NCBI GenBank assembly: GCA_965365465.1
Contig: CBDUBU010000127.1
Coordinates: 1 to 11,281, forward strand
Direction of reading: 5' to 3'
Source of the DNA: CBDUBU01 sp965365465
GTDB taxonomy: Bacteria; Bacteroidota; Rhodothermia; Rhodothermales; DASSAV01
DNA: 11,281 bases
Part shown: piece by piece, positions 1 to 6,500 of the stretch
How positions within the stretch are numbered: the first letter of the stretch is position 1
How the letters are laid out: the number at the start of each line of letters is the position of its first letter
Notes under the pieces: generated by a model
Told to the model about the DNA's origin: nothing
What the model saw: only the letters and a program-made list of their open reading frames with translations
Databases searched by the model: none
Made by a program: the position numbers and the translations under genes

Positions 1-41
1 GCATCGCGCGGTACGCAGCGCTCATCTACGCCTTTGCCTGA
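1..41 (+). CDS. Possible C-terminal tail of an upstream gene (partial)
   Basis: Reading from base 3, twelve codons run to a TGA at 39-41 and give the hydrophobic tail IARYAALIYAFA. This looks like the end of a real, possibly membrane-associated protein on the same strand, but twelve residues cannot identify a family. Frame 1 is also open here, to a TAG at 106-108, though its translation is polar and less protein-like. The assignment rests only on residue composition and on the convenient distance of 88 bp to the next gene. Confidence 0.25.
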   Translation, partial: IARYAALIYAFA

Positions 42-67
42 ACCCGAACGGGCGGCGGGGATCGTTT

Positions 68-100
68 GGCAAACAGCTTTCGTAAGAGTCAAGGTTTGCC
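68..100. repeat. Inverted repeat upstream of the yihY-family gene
   Basis: GGCAAAC at 68-74 and its exact reverse complement GTTTGCC at 94-100 are separated by 19 bases. The left arm also takes part in a tighter repeat, GTTTG-G-CAAAC, at 64-74. The element lies between the possible upstream gene end and the ATG at 130. A TTTG at 65-68 followed by AAGGTTTG at 91-98 weakly resembles the Bacteroidota promoter pattern (TTTG, then TAnnTTTG), with one mismatch and a slightly long spacer. It could be a promoter or operator, or chance. No T-tract follows, so it is not a good terminator. Confidence 0.25.
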
Positions 101-129
101 TGCGTTAGCACTGAACCATTCAACAACAG

Positions 130-1200
130 ATGGCCCTTGACGCCCCACATCTGACGCGGTGGCTGGAGTTACCCCGTTATTATCTCGGCGGTATCTACAA
201 GCAGCTAAACGAGAAGCCGGTGTTCCTGTGGGGCCAGGCTATCGCGTTCAAGGTGCTGGTAACGATCGTCCCACTGGTGATTCTGGCAACCGGTGTGGTC
301 GGTCTGCTCATCCGGGGCGAAGAGACGTTCTGGAGCATTTCCGGCTTTATCCGCAACTTCCTTCCGGCTTACCAGAGCGATCAACTGATCCGTTCGCTGG
401 AACAGTTCGGACGGGCAGGCGGCAAGATCACCATCATCGGTGCAGGCGGGCTGATCTTTGCAGCGATGACGCTTTTCACGACGTTGCGGATCGTCATAGC
501 CAGTGTGTTCAGCGAAGAGTGGCACAAGGACCGGACGATCATCGGCGGGTATCTGTTCGACATTCGCATGGCCGCGCAGGTCAGTTTCCTTTTCCTGCTG
601 AGCATGGGCATTACGGCAGGGATCCAGACCATCAACAGCAGAGGCGCGGGCTTCCTTGAGGGAATAGGACTTGACGGCGTGGTGAGCACCGGCTGGCACT
701 GGATTTTCGATATGCTGGCGCTGCTGTTGCCTTTCCTGCTCAGCGTAGCCATGTTCTTTCAGTTGTTCTATTTCATTCCGAAGCCGCATCCTCCGAAGAT
801 GAGCGCCCTGTGGGGAGCTGGTATAACGGCCCTCATGTGGGAACTGGCGAAGTATGCCTTTACGTTTTACGCAACGAGTATAGGCGGGTACGACCGCTAT
901 TCGATAGAGCCGGCAGGCGGCGGCGTCATCGACAGTATTCCTGCGGCGGTAGGCAATGCTTTCGGCCTTATCATTGCATTTGTGTTCTGGGTTTACTATT
1001 CAGGAGTGGTGCTGTGCATCGGGGCGCTTTTTGCCCTGATGCATGAAAAACGATACAGAGCAAGACGGAAACGCGAACATATTCAGCAGATGCAGGAAGA
1101 ACCCCCATCGGACCCGGCGCAGGCTCCTCCCGTGAACAACGGCAGTCTGGCGCTGGAAGACAGGGAACTCGAAGAAGCCGGAAGCGCCGAAGAACGGTAG
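130..1200 (+). CDS. yihY: YihY/BrkB (UPF0761) family inner-membrane protein
   Basis: This 356-residue integral membrane protein belongs to the YihY/BrkB family, whose members have about six transmembrane helices. Likely helices are at residues 33-61, 98-127, 145-166, 190-216, 225-248 and 276-304. Family-like features are the first helix with its FKVLVTIVPL core, the loop rich in Gly, Tyr and Pro at 252-272, and the last helix with WVYYSGVVLCIGALF (287-301). The helices are followed by an Arg/Lys-rich stretch (305-317) and a long acidic, proline-containing cytoplasmic tail, typical of a positive-inside C-terminus. The molecular function of the family is unsettled. Members were once annotated as ribonuclease BN, which is now regarded as a mistake, and the E. 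coli paralogue YhjD is genetically linked to lipid A/LPS export. No clear Shine-Dalgarno precedes the ATG. The Omp85 gene begins 56 bp downstream, so co-transcription with the envelope genes is likely. The family call is firm; the role is inferred from context. Confidence 0.9.
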   Translation: MALDAPHLTRWLELPRYYLGGIYKQLNEKPVFLWGQAIAFKVLVTIVPLVILATGVVGLLIRGEETFWSISGFIRNFLPAYQSDQLIRSLEQFGRAGGKITIIGAGGLIFAAMTLFTTLRIVIASVFSEEWHKDRTIIGGYLFDIRMAAQVSFLFLLSMGITAGIQTINSRGAGFLEGIGLDGVVSTGWHWIFDMLALLLPFLLSVAMFFQLFYFIPKPHPPKMSALWGAGITALMWELAKYAFTFYATSIGGYDRYSIEPAGGGVIDSIPAAVGNAFGLIIAFVFWVYYSGVVLCIGALFALMHEKRYRARRKREHIQQMQEEPPSDPAQAPPVNNGSLALEDRELEEAGSAEER

Positions 1201-1256
1201 CGCATCCGCCCCACATAGCCGTTAAAGAATCCAAGTCCAGTGTTCAATCCTGCCTG

Positions 1257-1346
1257 ATGACGAGCATGGTGCGTTTCTTGCCGCAATGGAGTGCTGTGCT
1301 TGCACTGGTTTTGTGGGCGCTGGGCTGCGCCGGAAGGGTCTACGGA
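1257..1346 (+). other. Signal peptide with competing lipobox
   Basis: Residues 1-30 form an N-region with Arg6, a hydrophobic core (about 11-22) and a C-region. Cleavage after Gly30 would suit signal peptidase I, with Val28 at -3 and Gly30 at -1. Cys24, preceded by W-A-L-G, also satisfies the permissive PROSITE-style lipobox (hydrophobic or small residues at -4 to -2, G at -1), although Ala at -3 is not the preferred Leu. In Bacteroidetes/Chlorobi, TamA is commonly replaced by the lipoprotein TamL, so lipidation is a real possibility. Confidence 0.55.
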
Positions 1347-3383
1347 CAGACCCCGCTAACGCTGGTAAACGAGCAGACCGCCGTTCGCGCCATCTCTTTC
1401 AAGTTTCAGAGCACACAGACCTTCGAGGTGGACCGGCTCAAGTTGCAGATTGCAACGACGGAGCCAGGCTTCTGGGATCGCCTCAAGCGCGTGCTGCCGC
1501 TGCTCGATCCGGCTCCGCATCCGTTCGGCCCTGTCGAACTGCAGAAGGATGTCGTCCGGCTAAGGAATTTTTACAACAACAACGGATTTCTCCACCCGGA
1601 GATCATGTACGGCGCGTCCCAACTCGACACCGCTTCCAATACCATACACATCATTTTTGCCATAGAAGAAGGCCCTCCGCTCGTGATTCAGGATGTGGGA
1701 TTTCTGGGAGCGGACAGCGCTTACGCTTTCTACCAGTTTCCTGAAGCGCGGCGCAGTCGGTGGACCGATTTCCGCGAGAAGGTGACCGTTCGCACCGGAG
1801 ACCGCTACACCGAATTCGACCGCATCCGCATTCAGGACGAAACACTTTCGTGGCTTAAAAACCAGGGTTACGCCTTTGCGCAGGTCAGCGCAGAAGCAGA
1901 CATCGACTCGACGGCAAATACCGCCGATCTCAGGTTTTTCATAGATCCGGGGCCAGTCGCCTATTTCGACAACGTGCAGGTAGAAGGCACGCGGTCTGTT
2001 GATCGGAGTGTGATCCTGCGGGAACTCCCGTTCCGGACGGGGCAGGTATTTTCAAATGACAAACTCGTGCAGGGGCAGCGGGAGTTGTTCTCGCTCAACC
2101 TGTTCCGGCTCGCGCTGACCGAAGTGCCGGACCAGCCGCGCGACAGCACTGTCGATGTTCGCATCCGCCTGCGGGAAGCGCGGCTGCGCTACATGACGGC
2201 CCAGACCGGCTATTCCAGGGAGAACGGGATCAGCCTTCAGGGAGAATGGTCGCACCGCAACTTTCTGGGCGAAGCCCGCACCTTTTCCGCCACGGCGGTC
2301 GCCAATTCAGGCTTTCTTGCCAACCCGTCGGGTCAGGTCCTGACATCCCGCCTTTTCCGCGCGGGCGTCTCGCTGCGGCAGCCGTACCTGTTCACGACCA
2401 AACTTTCCGGCATCGTGGCGCCCTTCGGCCAATTCGAGCGGGACCCGCAGCTTCTGGAAAGCGAGGAAACGCTGGGCATCAATACGCGCGAGTTTGGGGT
2501 CAACACGACGCTGCTCTACGAATTTTACCCGTTCCGAACGCTGAGTCTCCAGCACACGTTCAGCCGCGCCCTTCAACTAACGGCTCCGCGAGCGGGAGTC
2601 GAACGGACGCGCGACCTGTTCAACAAGAGCGTGTTTTCCCTCAGCGGGCTTTTCGGCAAGGCAGGCAACTTCCTGAACCCGAGCCACGGCTATCTGGTGC
2701 GGCCTTTTGCCGAACTGGGCGGAGCGTTTCTCGGCTCGGACGTAGAGTATTTCAAGCTGGGGACGGAGGCGACGGGCTATGCGCCGGTAACAGACCGCTT
2801 CAATGTGGCGGCGCGGCTGTATGCAGGCCGGATCTGGCCTTTCGGCCGGAGCGAAGGGGTCTTGCTCGGCATCGGGACGGGCGCAGACAGCCTGGGCAGT
2901 TCGTTTGAGAACCGCTTTGATCCAATTGTTTTTTACGCGGGCGGCAGCAACGATCTGCGGGGCTGGGGCAGCAAGCTGGCGGGCGACAAGGAACCCCGGC
3001 TCCTTACGACGGGCAGCGCCGCGCGGTATACGTTCGAGCCGGTCGGCGGAACGGCGAAGCTGGGGGCCAACCTGGAACTGCGGATGCCGTTTCCGGGGCT
3101 GGGCAGCGCCTGGACGACCGCCGCGTTTCTGGATGCCGGCATGGTTGCCGAGCGGCTCAACAGCCTCGAAAAGATGCGCTTCGGAACCGGGGCCGGCCTC
3201 CGGTACGAATCCATCATCGGCTTTGTCCGGCTGGACCTGGCTTACAAGCTCAATCCTTCGGACGAAGACCTGCGCAAGCTTTCGGACCTGTACGAGTACG
3301 AGACCAACCCCGGAACCCCCTTCCCGGAGGCAAAATGGTACAGGCGCTTTAACCTTCACCTGAGTATCGGACAGGCATTCTGA
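1257..3383 (+). CDS. tamA: TamA/TamL-type Omp85 outer-membrane barrel protein
   Basis: This 708-residue Omp85-superfamily protein is the expected outer-membrane partner of the adjacent TamB. A signal peptide covers about residues 1-30, with signal peptidase I cleavage plausible after VYG (28-30). An alternative lipobox ALGC ends at Cys24. Three POTRA-like domains follow at roughly 42-140, 141-233 and 234-308, each showing the pattern of hydrophobic strand, helix with NxGF or NQGY turn, and closing strand. Three POTRAs fit TamA better than BamA, which usually has five. The barrel occupies about 310-708. Its hallmark loop-6 motif is FYAGGSNDLRGW at 559-570, with Arg568 as the conserved residue of the Omp85 (V)RG(F/Y/W) motif. 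The protein ends in LHLSIGQAF, a good beta-signal with terminal Phe and alternating hydrophobic residues. E. coli TamA is 577 residues, so this protein is longer, mainly in barrel loops. No Shine-Dalgarno is visible before 1257. An ATG at 1266 is an alternative start that keeps the signal peptide. Annotation as BamA is the main alternative; the tamB neighbour argues against it. Confidence 0.9.
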   Translation: MTSMVRFLPQWSAVLALVLWALGCAGRVYGQTPLTLVNEQTAVRAISFKFQSTQTFEVDRLKLQIATTEPGFWDRLKRVLPLLDPAPHPFGPVELQKDVVRLRNFYNNNGFLHPEIMYGASQLDTASNTIHIIFAIEEGPPLVIQDVGFLGADSAYAFYQFPEARRSRWTDFREKVTVRTGDRYTEFDRIRIQDETLSWLKNQGYAFAQVSAEADIDSTANTADLRFFIDPGPVAYFDNVQVEGTRSVDRSVILRELPFRTGQVFSNDKLVQGQRELFSLNLFRLALTEVPDQPRDSTVDVRIRLREARLRYMTAQTGYSRENGISLQGEWSHRNFLGEARTFSATAVANSGFLANPSGQVLTSRLFRAGVSLRQPYLFTTKLSGIVAPFGQFERDPQLLESEETLGINTREFGVNTTLLYEFYPFRTLSLQHTFSRALQLTAPRAGVERTRDLFNKSVFSLSGLFGKAGNFLNPSHGYLVRPFAELGGAFLGSDVEYFKLGTEATGYAPVTDRFNVAARLYAGRIWPFGRSEGVLLGIGTGADSLGSSFENRFDPIVFYAGGSNDLRGWGSKLAGDKEPRLLTTGSAARYTFEPVGGTAKLGANLELRMPFPGLGSAWTTAAFLDAGMVAERLNSLEKMRFGTGAGLRYESIIGFVRLDLAYKLNPSDEDLRKLSDLYEYETNPGTPFPEAKWYRRFNLHLSIGQAF

Positions 3384-3384
3384 G

Positions 3385-3398
3385 GCTGTGAAAACAGC
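3385..3398 (+). other. Small GAAA-tetraloop hairpin after the tamA stop
   Basis: GCTGT (3385-3389), loop GAAA (3390-3393) and ACAGC (3394-3398) form a perfect 5-bp stem closed by a GNRA-class tetraloop, two bases after the tamA stop codon. No T-tract follows, so it is not an intrinsic terminator. It could protect or end a processed transcript, or be chance. The rest of this 186-bp gap (3384-3569), the longest in the window, contains a second short inverted repeat (TGCGC at 3518-3522 and GCGCA at 3531-3535) but no promoter I can defend. Confidence 0.3.
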
Positions 3399-3569
3399 GT
3401 CAGGGATTGCATTTTGCGTTTCGGCTCGCTACGTATGCTGATGCTTCCTGTTCCTGATCATTCAATCCGTAAAAAGCAAGGATCTCTCTTTCCTGCCGAT
3501 GCTGTCCGGGCAGCGCTTGCGCGTATTCATGCGCAGAGGTAGTTTCAGTCAAAACAACACCCTCCACGC

Positions 3570-6500
3570 ATGGACCAGCAGGATCAGCACAGCACAGGGG
3601 CGCCGGAATCTGCCGGAGGTCGCGCCGGCGACTCGCCGCAGGGTGTGCGTCGTGTGCTGCGGATCGCGGCCTATGTGGTCGGCGGCGCAATCGGGCTGGC
3701 AGCGCTGGTTCTCCTTGTTTTTACGCTGTTCCTGCAAACCCGGCAGGGCCGCGACTTCGGAAAGCAGTTCATCATCGACCGACTCAACGCGCTGGTAGAC
3801 GGGGCGGCGTTCACCGCAGGCGACCTGGCAGGCAACTTCGTGGGCCGGCTCTCTCTCCATGACGTAGCGCTGGTCCGTCCGGACGGGGAAATGCTGGCCC
3901 GCATGGATACCCTTTCCGCCCGGTACAACCTGCTGGGATTGTTGCATAAGCAACTGCACCTCCGGGACGTTCGCCTCGTTCGGCCCGTCATCCGGATGGA
4001 ACAACAGGCAGACAGTTCCTGGGACCTGCTCAACGTGCTCGCCAGAGATGACTCTGTCGCCATAGATACGTCGGCCTCGTTCTTTTCGAGCCTCGTGATC
4101 GATCTGGACCAGCTCGCGCTCGAAGACGGAAAACTCACGGCAGCCTTCTACACCCCCTCCGGTGATTCGACGCTGCGGATCGACGACCTGGACCTCAAGC
4201 TTGGCAGCGTCTTGCTGGACGATAACGTTGCCGTAGTCGTGGACACACTTCACGCAAGGTTTTCACCGCCCGGTTTTTCGTACTGGGCCGACGTGCAGGC
4301 CGGAGGATCGTTCGCGGAAGGGGTAATTACCCTGACCGGCCTCAGACTCGAATCGCCCAACAGTTCCGTCAGCGGGTACGGCACACTTCGCCTGCCGGAC
4401 GAGTCGGCAGCCGAAGCGCGGGACATCGATTTTTACCTGAAGGCAGACCCGCTCGATTTCGAGGACATCAGCCCCTTCCTGTCGGGGCTGGAGCCGCGCG
4501 GAGAAATGACGCTCGAAATACGCGCCGCCGGGTCGGAGCGTCTCCTGGAGGTGGCGGCGGACGCCGCCTTCACAGAGGGCGGAAGCCTTGCCCTGAAAGG
4601 AGAACTTTCGACGGGAAAAGGTCCGCTGCGGTATGCGCTTCAAGGTCAGGTGCGCGAGTTTGACCCGTCGGTAATTACCGGCGCAGGCGGCGAAGCTTCG
4701 CAGATCAATGCAGACCTGCGCGTCGATCTGCGCGGCGCTACGCTGGAACAGCTTTCAGGCGAGGCTGCGGCGACGATCTTCGAGACGAACTATGGCGGCT
4801 TCGGCTTGCAGGAGGTCACGCTGACGAGCACGGTCGAGGACGGGCTTGCCGATGCCGATTTGCGGGTAAGCCTGCGGGGCGGCGCTTTGTCGGCAAGAGG
4901 CACGGCCCGACCCTTCGACGAAGTTCCCAGCTACGACCTGGAAGGGCGCTTTCGCAACCTGAACCTGGGACAGTTGATCGAAGACCCGGCGCAGACCAGC
5001 GACCTGTCGGGTGCGTTCACTGCCACAGGGCGGGGTTTCGATCCCCGCGCCGCGAGCGTGACGGCTGACGTTACGCTGGCGCCCTCCACCATAAACGACT
5101 ACCTGATCGAAGATGCCCGTGTGAATGTGCGCATGGTCAGCGGCGCGCTGGATTTCGGTATGCGGGTGCTGTTCCCGGAAGGCAATCTGTTTGCGGAAGG
5201 CGCTGTGCGTTTCGGAGATGAAATGACCTACGAGATCACGCGGGGGCGCGTTGAAAACCTGGATGTGGCGGCGCTGATCGGGGAGGCCGTCCCAAGCGCG
5301 ATCTCTGGCGCCTTCTCGCTCGAAGGAAGAGGTGCGGACCCGCAGCAGCTCAGGTTGCAGGCGCATCTGAATCTTTATGACTCCCACTACGGCGCTTACG
5401 ACCTGGCGGCAGCCGACGTGCAGGCACAGATGCGAAACGGCCTGCTCGGCCTCGCGGCAACGGCTGACCTCTCCGAAGCAGGCCGCTTCGATTTTGCGGC
5501 AGAAACCCGCCCGTTCGACGGCGTTCCTACATTCCGCATCACAAAGGGAGAGTTCCGAAACGTCGATGTCGGGGCGCTGACGGACAATCCGGAACAGACC
5601 AGTAGCCTGAACGGGACAGCCATCTTTTCCGTGCGCGGCTTCCAGCCGGAAAGAATGGTTCTGGACGGGCGGATCGACCTGGACCCTTCGCGCATCAACC
5701 AGCAAGCCGTCCAGTCTGCCTACCTGATTGCCTCGCTGCGGCAGGGGCAATTGCAGTTCAACACACGGGTCGATCTTCCGGAAGGAGAAATACAAGCGGC
5801 GGGAACGGCGCGCCCGTTCCTGGAAATGCCAGCCTACGAAATCGAGCAGGGGGTGTTTCGCAACCTGAACCTGGGCGCTCTTACGGGAGATGCCGGGCTG
5901 CGCTCCGACCTGGACGGCTCGTTCCGCCTGAACGGGCGCGGTCTTGAACCGGAAGCGATGTTCCTGGAGGGCTTGCTTGCCCTGAATTCTTCGTGGATCA
6001 ACGAACAAGTCATCCGTTCCGCACGCGCTGAAGTGGATATGCAGCGCGGCGACGCTGCTTTCGATGTGCGGCTCGTCATTCCGGAAGGAACCACCCGGCT
6101 CGTCGGGAACGCACGGCTGTTCGATGAAACACCTACCTACACGGTGCGCGAGGGAACCTTCATGGGCCTCAACGTAGGCGCCCTGCCGGGCAACCCGGAC
6201 TGGCAAACCCGCCTGACCGGCAGGCTCGAACTGACGGGTTCGGGATTGGACCCGGATTCGATGAGCCTGAATGCCTGGCTTCGCATGGACCGTTCGGAGA
6301 TCAACGACGCGACCTTGCTGGACGGGCAGGCAACGGCAGCCCTGGAAGGAGGGCTGGCCCACGTTACGGCAGCCCTCAACTTCATGGAGGGCGCCGCACG
6401 ACTTGAGGCGCAGGGCCGGTTTTTCGACGAACTTCCCTCGTACAGGGCATCCGGCGCATTGGAAAACGTAGATGTGGCGAAGCTGCTGGGGACGGACACC

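Noticed and set aside
2246..3363. Long open frames in other frames over tamA (2246-2908, 2577-3359, 2803-3363)
   Set aside because: They are low-complexity Arg/Pro/Ala-rich translations inside a gene with a clear Omp85 motif and beta-signal in its own frame, so they are shadows.
1257..3383. Calling the Omp85 protein BamA
   Set aside because: It has about three POTRA domains instead of the usual five and sits directly before tamB, both of which favour TamA/TamL.
3549..4253. A 234-codon minus-strand frame over the start of tamB
   Set aside because: It lies antisense to the TamB N-terminal anchor and first conserved strands, shows no motif of its own, and its composition fits a shadow frame.
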